Origin: Paracoccaceae bacterium
GTDB lineage: Bacteria > Pseudomonadota > Alphaproteobacteria > Rhodobacterales > Rhodobacteraceae
DNA: 64,000 bases
Assembly (NCBI GenBank): GCA_024742405.1
Contig: JANSYP010000003.1
Span: 186,001 to 250,000, forward strand
Reading direction: 5' to 3'
Part shown: piece after piece, positions 9,150 through 19,711 of the stretch
How positions within the stretch are numbered: the stretch's first letter is position 1
How the letters are laid out: the number at the start of each line of letters is the position of its first letter
Position numbers and translations under genes: made by a program
The notes under the pieces: model-generated
What the model was told of the DNA's origin: nothing
Database searches by the model: none
Seen by the model: only the letters and a program-made list of their open reading frames with translations

Positions 9150-10570
9150 ACCATGCAAGGGTCGAAGCTGCGCACGATATGCTGGACCGACAGCGGGGTA
9201 TCTTCACCGTCGCCAACAGGCGCGCCTACCAGCGCGGCCTCGAGCGGGCCTGGCACGCCAGCCGCGTCGCGCGGGCTGAAATTCCAGGTCGTCGGCGCAA
9301 TGATCTGGTAGGCGGCGATGCGCCCGCCTTCGATACGGACCCAGTGGCCGAGAGCGCCGCGCGCGGCCTCGACCAACCCCTCGCCGATACCCTCGCGGGG
9401 GAGGCTGACGCCGGTCATGAACTTCTCCTCCGGGCGGATCGCTTCGGCCCAACGCTCCAGCAGGACCTGTGTGCGGGCAATTTCCAGTAACCGACCGGCC
9501 ACGCGTGCCAGAACGCCGCCGACCCCGCCTTGTGCCAGGTCGACGGCAAGCGGGTGCCCGTCGATCAGTTGGCGGGCGAGGGCGCCGGTTTCCATGGGCG
9601 CGCCCGCCAAACGGGGTGCTTTGCACCAGCTGTAGCCCGGCGCGGCCATGTCCTCGTCGGGCGTGGTGTGGCCAATGGTGGGATGGGCCGTGTCGCCTCG
9701 CATCCAGGCATGGCTGAGATCTTCGACAATGGCGCGGGTATCCAGCGGATGAACGGTGCCATCTTCCCAAACCCCTGCGGCCAAAGCGCGTCCGCCCTCC
9801 ATCGGATAGGCCCCGTAGGACAGATAGTGACCCGGCCCGGGGCCGAGCCGCGCCAGGTCGAGGTCGGCGGCGATCTCGAAAAAAAGGCCGGCGTCACCCG
9901 TGCTCCAGCGCATCAGTTCGGCCGTGCTTCCAAGGGCGGCAAAGGCCTCAACCGGCGCGCCGAACAGTACCTCCTCCAGATAGCGGCGGAAGGACGCCAG
10001 ATCGGCACGTATCCGGATGCGATCGCGGGCGGTGGGCGCACGGGTCACGCCGCCGGGCTGAATGGCCAGGGTATGGGGCCACTTGCCGCCCAGAAGACCG
10101 ACGATATGCAACAGCTCCGCGCGCGCTTCGACGGCCCGCCGGACGGCGGAGCCCTGCATCGCAGTGAACCGCGTCACCGCGCGGTCGTGCCAGACCCTCT
10201 CCGCGTAGGCAGGTCGGGAAAAATCGGCCATGAAGAACAGGTTGAAATGCGTCAGGTGATCGCAAACATTTTCCACACCGTGCAACAGCGAGGCCACCAG
10301 CGCGCCCTGGGGGGCGGGAGTGGCGCCTGCCGCAGCAGCAAGCGCCTGTGCCGCGGCCGCCGACTGGCTGATCGAACAGATGCCGCAAATCCGGGGGGTG
10401 ATCGTCAGCGCGTCTTCGGGCGCCTTGCCGAGCAGCATCTGTTCGAACCCGCGAAAGAGCGGCGAGTTGGCATAGGCCGCTCGCACCTGTCCATCGGTGA
10501 TCTCGAGCCGCACCTCGAGATCCCCCTCAACGCGATTGAAAGGCCCGACCAAAAGCTCCCCCGGGTTCAT
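9134..10570 (-). CDS. hupV: H2-sensor hydrogenase large subunit HupV
   Basis: The 478-residue product has the NiFe motifs RICGIC (residues 60-65) and DPCMVC near the end, but the chain stops directly after TVH. It therefore lacks the C-terminal extension that maturation proteases remove, the hallmark of regulatory hydrogenases (HupV/HoxC). With HupU it senses H2 in the cytoplasm and signals to HupT. The start at 10570 overlaps the hupU stop as ATGA; the longer frame upstream is antisense-like and rejected. Confidence 0.95.
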   Translation of the reverse strand: MNPGELLVGPFNRVEGDLEVRLEITDGQVRAAYANSPLFRGFEQMLLGKAPEDALTITPRICGICSISQSAAAAQALAAAAGATPAPQGALVASLLHGVENVCDHLTHFNLFFMADFSRPAYAERVWHDRAVTRFTAMQGSAVRRAVEARAELLHIVGLLGGKWPHTLAIQPGGVTRAPTARDRIRIRADLASFRRYLEEVLFGAPVEAFAALGSTAELMRWSTGDAGLFFEIAADLDLARLGPGPGHYLSYGAYPMEGGRALAAGVWEDGTVHPLDTRAIVEDLSHAWMRGDTAHPTIGHTTPDEDMAAPGYSWCKAPRLAGAPMETGALARQLIDGHPLAVDLAQGGVGGVLARVAGRLLEIARTQVLLERWAEAIRPEEKFMTGVSLPREGIGEGLVEAARGALGHWVRIEGGRIAAYQIIAPTTWNFSPRDAAGVPGPLEAALVGAPVGDGEDTPLSVQHIVRSFDPCMVCTVH

Positions 10571-11559
10571 GTCTTGGGCGCTTTGGGTTGCGGCGGAACC
10601 ATGATCCTGTCTGAGATGGCGTTCTGCTCGATCCGTTTGGGCGTCGCCGCCTTGGACAATGAGGCAAGCGCCATGAACCAGGCCTTGGGCATGTCCGAAG
10701 GTAGCCCCACCGGGATCCCGGCGAATTTCGGCGTCTCGGTAAAGGCATGGCGCGGTTCTTCGAACTCCGGCGCCGTGCAGTTGATGCAGGGATAGCCCGC
10801 GCGGGTACAGGAGCCTTCGCCGTTCCAGCCGCGAATGTTGCAATCGCCCACGGCTTGCGTGCCGATACAGCCCAGATGCTCCATCATGCAGCCCATCTGC
10901 GACAGGTGATGGGCGCTGGCCTTATACTCGTAGAACTCGTTCTTGGGGCAGGCATGGTGCACCAAATGATCGGCGTAAAACCGCGGCCGGGCGAAACTGT
11001 CCAGATCGGTCGCGGTCAACTCGTCGGCGGCCAGCAGAAGCAGGGTTTCCGTTACCCAGTCGGGATGGGTTGGACAGCCGGCGACATTGATCACCGGCAA
11101 CCCAGAGCCCGACCGGAACTCGGCTGGCACGGCGCCACCCGCGTGACGCCCGTCATACTGTACGCCGATGGCCGACGCCGGGTTGTTCCCGGCTGATGTG
11201 ACGCCGCCATAGGTCGCGCAGGTTCCGACCGCGACCACGTGGTGGGCTTTCGCGGATAGGCTCCGAACCCAGTCCAGCATTGACCGGCCCGTGCCCGACA
11301 GAAGGTGAAACCGGCCCGTGCCCTTGGGACCGGTGAGGATCGATCCCTCGACGCAGAGCACGTCGAGAGGTACAGCACCGCTTTCGACATCCTGCAGGAG
11401 CTGCCGCACCTCGCCACCAGTCTCGACCGACAGTGCAGGGTGCCATAGAAACGAGATGCCGGCGCCCGACAGAAGGTCGAACACGTTCGGGCCTTCGGCG
11501 CAAAGCAGGGACATGGTGCAGCCGCCGCAGCCGGCCGATTGCAGCCAGAGCACATTCAT
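10567..11559 (-). CDS. hupU: H2-sensor hydrogenase small subunit HupU
   Basis: The 330-residue product begins MNVLWLQSAGCGGC, i.e. directly with the FeS domain and without a Tat signal, which distinguishes cytoplasmic HupU/HoxB from HupS. Further cluster cysteines are visible in GTCATYGG, VAGCPTHPDW, HHACPKNEFYE and the C-terminal SCTRAGYPCINCTAP. It pairs with HupV. The ATG overlaps the hupT stop (ATGA). Confidence 0.95.
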   Translation of the reverse strand: MNVLWLQSAGCGGCTMSLLCAEGPNVFDLLSGAGISFLWHPALSVETGGEVRQLLQDVESGAVPLDVLCVEGSILTGPKGTGRFHLLSGTGRSMLDWVRSLSAKAHHVVAVGTCATYGGVTSAGNNPASAIGVQYDGRHAGGAVPAEFRSGSGLPVINVAGCPTHPDWVTETLLLLAADELTATDLDSFARPRFYADHLVHHACPKNEFYEYKASAHHLSQMGCMMEHLGCIGTQAVGDCNIRGWNGEGSCTRAGYPCINCTAPEFEEPRHAFTETPKFAGIPVGLPSDMPKAWFMALASLSKAATPKRIEQNAISDRIMVPPQPKAPKT

Positions 11560-12917
11560 GGCGCTTCTCCTTTCGGCAGCTCGAGACAGAAGCAGGCACC
11601 GCCGCCCCCCGGCGCGCAATAGGCCAGCTGCCCGCCATGCTCCTGCGCGATCTTGTGCGAAATCGACAGCCCCAAGCCGGTGCCTTTGCCGACGGGCTTG
11701 GTGGTGAAGAACGGATCGAAAATGGCCCCGGCAATCTCCGGCGGCACACCCGGGCCATTGTCGCACACGCGCAGCAGCGCTTGTGTGCCGCGCTCCTCAT
11801 GGGTGATGGTGATGGCCGGTGCGTCGGTGTCGGCCAGCGCATCGATGGCGTTCTGGACCAGGTTCATCACGATCTGCTGGACATGGCCGGGCTGGCCCCG
11901 CGCGATCAGGCGCGTCGCCCCGTCAAAGGTGATCTGCACCGGAGTCTTCGTGCCCCGCTCGATCCAGTCGGCGGCGATGCGTGTGGTCGTGACCAGGTCG
12001 AAGTCGGTGTCCTCGCCGGACCCCTCCGCCGACAGCCGCCGCAGATCCTCGACGATATCCCGCACCCGTTCGGCGCCGTCGCGGGCGCCGCTGATCGCCT
12101 GACGGAGATTGACCAGTTCACGGTCCAGCTTCAGCTCCTTACGCAACTCGACCAATGCGCCGCGGCTGGCACCAGATTGCACCGCGTCGAAGTATGTCTC
12201 GAACCGGGTGAGGTATTTCTCCAACGCGTGGGTATTGGCATAGACGAAGCTGATCGGGTTGTTCAGCTCGTGCGCCACCCCGGCGAGCAGACGGCCCAGC
12301 GAGGCCAGCTTTTCATTGCGTACAAGGTGGGCCTGCGCCTCCTTCAGGGCCAGATGACTGTCCTCAAGCTCCGAATAGGCCTTGCGCAACTCGCCCACCG
12401 CACGACCGGCGATCACCGCGCCCTTGCTCTTGCCGCGCTCATCGAGACGCGGGGCGAGATGGACGTCGAGCGGCGCCAGACCGCCGGGTGTGTCGAGATT
12501 GATCTCCAGCCGCGTGGGTTCACGCGTCGCGATCACTTGATCCAGTGCCGTCTTGAGCGCCGCACGGGAGGCATCGTCGGTAGCACCGTCAATGGAGTGA
12601 CCGAGCATCGCCTGCGGCGCCTGTCCCATGAGCTTGTCGAACGACCCACTGGCCTGTTCGATCACCCGGTCGCGCCCGACAACAACGAGCACATCGGACA
12701 CAGACGCAAGGACAGACGCCATGAAGCGACGCAGAGCGTCGAGCTCGGCATTCTGGTGCTCAAGCCGCTCCTGATAGGCCACGAGTTCGGAATAGGTTTT
12801 GTCGACCGCGCTGATGACATCCATCCACGCTGTGTCGCTGAACTCTGCCGAGCCGGGACCTTCACCGGCGTCAGAGCTTTGCGGTATGATCGGCTTGTCC
12901 TCAATCATTGCTCGCAT
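11556..12917 (-). CDS. hupT: Histidine kinase HupT
   Basis: The product (453 residues from 12917, or 450 from a second ATG at 12908; neither has a strong ribosome site) is a soluble kinase. A coiled segment is followed by a PAS-like domain (about 65-175), the H-box VAHELNNP with His216, an N-box MNLVQNAIDA and G-boxes CDNGPGVPP and GKGTGLGLSIS. In R. capsulatus HupT phosphorylates HupR in the absence of H2, and HupUV blocks this when H2 is bound. HupR itself is not in the window. No membrane segments are seen, consistent with cytoplasmic signalling. Confidence 0.93.
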   Translation of the reverse strand: MRAMIEDKPIIPQSSDAGEGPGSAEFSDTAWMDVISAVDKTYSELVAYQERLEHQNAELDALRRFMASVLASVSDVLVVVGRDRVIEQASGSFDKLMGQAPQAMLGHSIDGATDDASRAALKTALDQVIATREPTRLEINLDTPGGLAPLDVHLAPRLDERGKSKGAVIAGRAVGELRKAYSELEDSHLALKEAQAHLVRNEKLASLGRLLAGVAHELNNPISFVYANTHALEKYLTRFETYFDAVQSGASRGALVELRKELKLDRELVNLRQAISGARDGAERVRDIVEDLRRLSAEGSGEDTDFDLVTTTRIAADWIERGTKTPVQITFDGATRLIARGQPGHVQQIVMNLVQNAIDALADTDAPAITITHEERGTQALLRVCDNGPGVPPEIAGAIFDPFFTTKPVGKGTGLGLSISHKIAQEHGGQLAYCAPGGGGACFCLELPKGEAP

Positions 12918-13277
12918 CTTAGAGAACAATAATGGGTTCCGGTAGTGTCCCGCCAATTCGAACCGCTGGTGGAGATCTGGACACAGGCCCATTTCGACAG
13001 ACGGTCGTCCCCGAAATCTCGCCTGTCCACAGAACACCGCTGGCGGACCCGTGCTCTCACATCCGCTCACTGATGCGGGAAATACAAGCCTGGAACAGCG
13101 CAATGTCGGGACCAAGCAGGCCCTCTCGCACAGTGGGCGCTGCCCTCCCGCCGGAGCTGCCTGGCCCGACCCCCCTGCGCATGCGAAAGTCGAAATGATG
13201 ATCGCCGACGGCGCCGCGTCGAAATCACTCGAGCCGAGAAGGCCGGAGCGCTGCGCGGAGTCGAATCCTGCGCTCGG
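12918..13277. other. Intergenic region upstream of hupT, no gene seen
   Basis: This 360-nt stretch separates the sigma-54 activator gene from hupT. Short open frames here look like chance frames in GC-rich DNA. I found no convincing terminator or promoter. It marks the border between the hydrogenase and monooxygenase islands. Confidence 0.5.
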
Positions 13278-15317
13278 TTATTCGGGCTCGAAAGCTTTCA
13301 GAGTCCGGTCCGAGGGACCCTTCCAGCCGGCCGCTCCACCACCAAGGACGTCAGACTTTAGAATCCTGTAGCGCTTCATTTTGCGGTACAGTGTCGGACG
13401 CGAAATACCCAGGAAGGTGGCCACGCGGGTCAGGTTGCCGTTCTCCGCAAGGATTGTTCGCCGGATGGCGCGGGCCTCAATGCTTTCCAGATCGCCGGAG
13501 TATCCCCCGAGGATGTGTTCTAGCGAGTCCACGTCGCAGCTGTCGAAATCGTTCTGAATCTCCGGTGGAAGATCTCGAACCGTCACGACATTGTCCGACT
13601 TGACGAGGTAAAAGCGCTGTACAACGTTGCGCAGCTCCCGGACGTTCCCGGGCCATTGATACGCAGAAAGCTGCTTGATCGCTCTTTCGGTAAACACCAT
13701 TCGAGGGCGGCCGTTTTCCTCGGCGTAGAGATCCGAGAAGTGATCGACCAGCGCTTGAATATCGTCACCGCGCTCCCGCAGCGGCGGGACTTCGATGGTC
13801 ATTACACCGATCCGGTAGAACAGGTCGCGCCGGAAATTACCCTTGTCGATCTCCTCGCGCAGATCGCGGTTCGTCATGGCGACGAGCCGCACATCAACCG
13901 GGCGCCGCTTGCTGTCACCGACCCTGTAGATCGCGCGCTGCTCCAGCGCCCGAAGCAGATAGGGCTGTAGTTCGATCGGCATGTCGCCGATCTCGTCCAG
14001 GCACAGCACGCCACCATCCGCGAGTTCGAATTTGCCGGAGCGCCCACCCGCGACAGCACCGGTAAAGGCGCCGTCGGCATAACCGAAAAGCTCCGCGCCG
14101 ATCAGCTCGCTGGAAATGGCTGCGCAATTGACCGGCACATAGGGCGCATCCTTCTTCGGCAGCCTGCTGTGGATCAGGCGGGCAAACAGTTCCTTCCCGA
14201 CACCGGTTTCCCCGTGGATCAGGATCGGCACATTCGCCTGCGCCGCCCGTTCGGCCAAGCCGATGGCATTGATCATCTTCGGCGAGCTTCCGACGATCTG
14301 CAGCTCTGCCTCGGCCACGTTGGCCCGCGGCTTGATCCTGCAGGTTTCGTCCGCTTTCCGCTGCAGTTTGCCCTTGTCCTTCAGGAAAACCGCAGCTCCG
14401 CGGAACTCGCCTTCGAGCTTCAGCCACTCGACCCCCTGTGCCTCGACGCTGAGCGGCAGCAGTTTCGGAATATCCTGGTCGGAAAGCCCCTCCAGCTTCG
14501 GGAGCAGCTTGTGGCCCACCGCAAGTTCTGTGGCGCTCCGAAGCACGTCTTCTTCCAACCCCCGACGAAACAGCACCCGTCCGGATTGATCGACCAGAAC
14601 AACGCTGTCATGCGCGCGGCCGTGATCCGACATCAGGAACGCTTCCAGCAACTGTGTGCGCTCTGCCTGCTTTTGTTCAGCGAGCGCGATCTCGATCTCG
14701 CGCGCCGTTGCGAGCACCAGAGCCACGTTGTGCTGTCTGAAAATCTGCGGCGGGCCCGAGAGGTCGACAACTCCGATGGTCGTCTGGGTAAAGGGATCCT
14801 GGATCGGAGCGCCCGCGCAGGTCCAGGATTTCACACCTTCGGCGAAATGCTCGGATGCATGCACATACGCCGGTTTACCGGTCCTCAGGGCAGTCCCGAT
14901 CCCGTTGGTTCCAATCGTGTTTTCGCTCCAGTCGCCACCAATCTCGAGATGGATACCCTGGCCTTCGTCCAACACCAGTTCATCGCCGATCGCGTCAATG
15001 ATGACCCCCTTTTCATCGGCGAGGATCAGGATCGTCTTGGCTTCCGTTAGGTGCGGTTCGAGCCGTTTGAAGGCTGCAGAAGCGGCCTTGCGCAACGCGG
15101 CGTTCCGCTGTCGTCGCAGGTAAAGCTGGTTTTCATCGACAATCTTGCGCGACGCGAGCGTACCCGCGTTCACTCCGAGCTCCTTGCTGCGCTTCCAGGA
15201 GTCCAGTATCTCTTCTCGAACCTTCGATGGCCGCTCATCGGCCCGATTTCCGGCCGAGACGAAACGCTCCCACGCTTCTCGAGTGTCGTGTTCCGAATAG
15301 CTTGAGTCGTTAGACAA
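13278..15317 (-). CDS. mimR: Sigma-54 activator of the AcoR/MimR/BmoR type
   Basis: The 679-residue product has an N-terminal GAF-type sensor region (about 60-220), an AAA+ domain with Walker A GETGVGKE (369-376), the sigma-54 contact loop GAFTGA (416-421) and Walker B LCLDEIGD (about 438-445), and a C-terminal Fis-type helix-turn-helix (NLTRVATFLGISRPTLYRKM). Members of this family activate butane, propane and acetoin genes in response to the alcohol or ketone. Its place at the end of the prm cluster and the -24/-12 site before prmA make it the likely prm activator. The symbol is assigned by analogy. Confidence 0.85.
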   Translation of the reverse strand: MSNDSSYSEHDTREAWERFVSAGNRADERPSKVREEILDSWKRSKELGVNAGTLASRKIVDENQLYLRRQRNAALRKAASAAFKRLEPHLTEAKTILILADEKGVIIDAIGDELVLDEGQGIHLEIGGDWSENTIGTNGIGTALRTGKPAYVHASEHFAEGVKSWTCAGAPIQDPFTQTTIGVVDLSGPPQIFRQHNVALVLATAREIEIALAEQKQAERTQLLEAFLMSDHGRAHDSVVLVDQSGRVLFRRGLEEDVLRSATELAVGHKLLPKLEGLSDQDIPKLLPLSVEAQGVEWLKLEGEFRGAAVFLKDKGKLQRKADETCRIKPRANVAEAELQIVGSSPKMINAIGLAERAAQANVPILIHGETGVGKELFARLIHSRLPKKDAPYVPVNCAAISSELIGAELFGYADGAFTGAVAGGRSGKFELADGGVLCLDEIGDMPIELQPYLLRALEQRAIYRVGDSKRRPVDVRLVAMTNRDLREEIDKGNFRRDLFYRIGVMTIEVPPLRERGDDIQALVDHFSDLYAEENGRPRMVFTERAIKQLSAYQWPGNVRELRNVVQRFYLVKSDNVVTVRDLPPEIQNDFDSCDVDSLEHILGGYSGDLESIEARAIRRTILAENGNLTRVATFLGISRPTLYRKMKRYRILKSDVLGGGAAGWKGPSDRTLKAFEPE

Positions 15318-15418
15318 TTGCTAGGCCCTCTTGCTTTTCGCTCTACTTCAACGGGTTATCCGCGCATTCTGCGAGAGATCATCCTTCCGGTCGGTTTCGG
15401 AAAAAAGCGAGATACCGG

Positions 15419-15907
15419 TCAAGCATCCGCTGGTAAGAGAAACGTCTCTAACGTTGTTGCAAGATCGTCCTCGGTGAACGCGTCGGAGATTTCCGCGTCG
15501 TTCAGATGGCCAATCGCGGCAAACATCTCGTCGTCGATTGGAGAGAGAAACCCGTTCTCGCGCGTCGCCAACACGAACGTCTTCGCCATGAAGCTTCCGC
15601 GGATCTCGCCCAGCAGTTGCATCTGCCGGCCGCTGGACCTGTCCACAAGTACCACGCGATTGTTCAAGCTGACCTTGACGTAGGGCTCCGGCACATCGGC
15701 ATGCGATGTCGCCTTCATATCATGGATGATCAGACCTTCGGGTTTTGGCGCTTCCTTGCGGCGCGCCTGTTCGGCCTGCGACCGAGAATAGCCACCATTG
15801 CTGATCTGGTCTGCCAGCTTACGGATCGTGCCTGCATTTTCCTTTAGAACGCGCCGTGCCTTCACGTCCTCAAGGCGCGGACCATCGCGCTTCGAGAAAA
15901 TATCCAC
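15419..15907 (-). CDS. Conserved-looking protein of unknown function upstream of the activator
   Basis: The frame is open from an ATG at 15925, but GGAGGAG lies only within that reading; a GTG at 15907 (giving MVDIFSKRDGPR, 162 residues) is placed 6 nt after it and is the likelier start. The product is soluble and charged, with a helical N-terminal half rich in Lys/Arg and a beta-strand-rich centre (KVSLNNRVVLVD, GEIRGSFMAKTFVLAT) and an acidic C terminus. I do not recognise a family. It is 101 nt upstream of the activator on the same strand and probably co-transcribed, so it may modulate that regulator. Confidence 0.6.
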   Translation of the reverse strand: MDIFSKRDGPRLEDVKARRVLKENAGTIRKLADQISNGGYSRSQAEQARRKEAPKPEGLIIHDMKATSHADVPEPYVKVSLNNRVVLVDRSSGRQMQLLGEIRGSFMAKTFVLATRENGFLSPIDDEMFAAIGHLNDAEISDAFTEDDLATTLETFLLPADA

Positions 15908-16042
15908 CACATTCTCCTCCCGCATGTGTTTCTAGCAGAACAGCCTGTAATTTGCTAATTGTTTAGGCTGGGTTCAGCCGACAAGCCCGTACAGTGCATG
16001 GCGTGAGCCATGAACGTCCCGACACAAGCTCTCCAAGAAAAT

Positions 16043-16092
16043 CAGCCGCTTATGATTGCATCCGCTCCTGCCAAAGAGCGGATGACCGGCTG
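16043..16092 (-). terminator. Probable katG terminator
   Basis: A perfect inverted repeat CATCCGCTC-N8-GAGCGGATG (16059-16084) is nested in an outer CAGCCG/CGGCTG pair. On the minus strand the outer arm is followed by ATTTTCTT. It lies 35 nt downstream of the katG stop. The interrupted outer stem makes it weaker than a classic terminator. Confidence 0.5.
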
Positions 16093-16126
16093 AATGGTGT
16101 TCAGAAACTGATCACATTCTCCAGCA

Positions 16127-18370
<2,244 letters not shown>

Positions 18371-18507
18371 TCAAGTCTTTGTTTTTGATCCCACGCGAGT
18401 GTGGGACAGCTGGCCCAGCGGCCCGCCGGACGGGCGGCCGGGGTTGAAGTCTCATCCCAGATCGACACGCGTCGGGGGTGCCTTTTCCGGAACAATGCGG
18501 CGGGAAT

Positions 18508-18534
18508 GCGGCCGGGTTGGAGAAACCCGGCCGC
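18508..18534 (-). terminator. Strong stem-loop after the prm operon
   Basis: A perfect 11-bp inverted repeat (GCGGCCGGGTT, five-base loop, AACCCGGCCGC) lies 66 nt downstream of the adh stop. No T-run follows on the minus strand, so it is either a rho-assisted terminator or a 3' mRNA-stabilising hairpin closing the operon. Confidence 0.6.
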
Positions 18535-18599
18535 GGGACGCGGAGCACCGCGCGACCCCTTGCGGTCACGGGTGCCCCAGCGGGCCAGGAGGCGGCGTT

Positions 18600-19643
18600 T
18601 CAGGGAACGATCACCCCGCGTCCGGTGAACTTGCGGTCCTTGAAGTCGGTGATGGCCTGATTGATGTTGGCGAGGCTGTACTCCGTCTGGTGCATCTTCA
18701 CCTTGCCGTCGGCATTCATCTCCATCAGCTCGACCAGTTCGACATAGTCGCCGACGAGGCTGCCGCCTATCTTGATCTCATTGGCCACGAGCTCCAGCGT
18801 CGGGATTTCGACCGTTCCGCCATAGCCCACCATGATCAGCTCGCCGCCCTGCCGGAGCAGCTTCCAGCAGACATTTTCTGTGCCATGCTCGCCGACGAAA
18901 TCGATCGCCACATGGGCTCCGCCGCCGGTCAGATCCTTGACCTCGTCGATAAGGTTCGGCCCGCCATCAAGGACGATGTCGGCGCCCAGTTCCTTGGCCA
19001 AGGCCTGTGCGGCGGGCTCGCGGTCCACCGCGATCACCCGTGCGCCGCTGGAATGCTTGAGCACCTGGAGCGCGATATGGCCGAGCCCGCCGATGCCCAA
19101 CAGCAGCACGTATCCGCCCGGGTAAAGCAGCTTCGCCGCCTTCTTGGCGGCGCGGTAGGCGGTGATACCCGCGTCGGCCATGGGCGCGACCTCAAGCGGC
19201 GTGATGCCGGTATTGAGTTTGATGACCGAGCCTTCGTTGGTTTTGAAATACTCGGCAAATCCGCCGTCCAGGCCCAGCCCCGGAAACAGACCGTGGTCGC
19301 AATACATGTCATGGCCGTAGCGGCAATTCAGGCAGATACCGCAGCTTCTGTGCGGGTGACAGATCACCGCGTCGCCGGGCTTCACCGATGTCACGGCGCT
19401 TCCGACATCCTCGACCCAGCCGGCATTTTCGTGGCCCAGGACATAGGGCAACAGGGTGCCCTGCGTGTCCATGATGTCCTTCCAGACGCCCTCGATGATG
19501 TGCAGATCGGTGCGGCACAAACCGGCCGCACCGACCTTTACGATCACCTCGTTGGGAGCTGTGATTGTAGGAGGGAGTACGTCTTCAATCTTCAGCTCCA
19601 CATTCATGGCGGGATCGTATTCGTATAGCCTTGCTGCTTTCAT
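18600..19643 (-). CDS. NAD-dependent zinc alcohol dehydrogenase of the propane cluster
   Basis: The 347-residue medium-chain dehydrogenase has the catalytic zinc Cys (AGLCRTDLH), the GHE motif (LGHENAGWV), the structural-zinc lobe C-x2-C-x2-C-x7-C (CGICLNCRYGHDMYC) and the Rossmann motif LGIGGLGHIA. Such enzymes accompany propane monooxygenases and oxidise 2-propanol to acetone or 1-propanol to propanal. It is the last gene of the monooxygenase run, 68 nt after the chaperonin gene. Confidence 0.9.
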   Translation of the reverse strand: MKAARLYEYDPAMNVELKIEDVLPPTITAPNEVIVKVGAAGLCRTDLHIIEGVWKDIMDTQGTLLPYVLGHENAGWVEDVGSAVTSVKPGDAVICHPHRSCGICLNCRYGHDMYCDHGLFPGLGLDGGFAEYFKTNEGSVIKLNTGITPLEVAPMADAGITAYRAAKKAAKLLYPGGYVLLLGIGGLGHIALQVLKHSSGARVIAVDREPAAQALAKELGADIVLDGGPNLIDEVKDLTGGGAHVAIDFVGEHGTENVCWKLLRQGGELIMVGYGGTVEIPTLELVANEIKIGGSLVGDYVELVELMEMNADGKVKMHQTEYSLANINQAITDFKDRKFTGRGVIVP

Positions 19644-19665
19644 CGTCTCATTCCTTCGGTCTGTT

Positions 19666-19693
19666 GGGCCCGTCCCCGTGAGGACGGCCGCCC
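19666..19693 (-). other. Intercistronic stem-loop, chaperonin gene to adh
   Basis: CCGTCC pairs with GGACGG around a six-base loop, and an outer GGGC/GCCC pair extends the stem with a two-base bulge. It fills most of the 68-nt gap between the chaperonin gene and adh and is one of a series of hairpins in this operon. Confidence 0.65.
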
Positions 19694-19711
19694 TGTGTGT
19701 TCAGCGCGCGC

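Noticed and set aside
9530-10795. Plus-strand frame of 421 codons over hupV and hupU
   Set aside because: It is a shadow of the sensor hydrogenase genes, which carry intact NiFe and FeS motifs.
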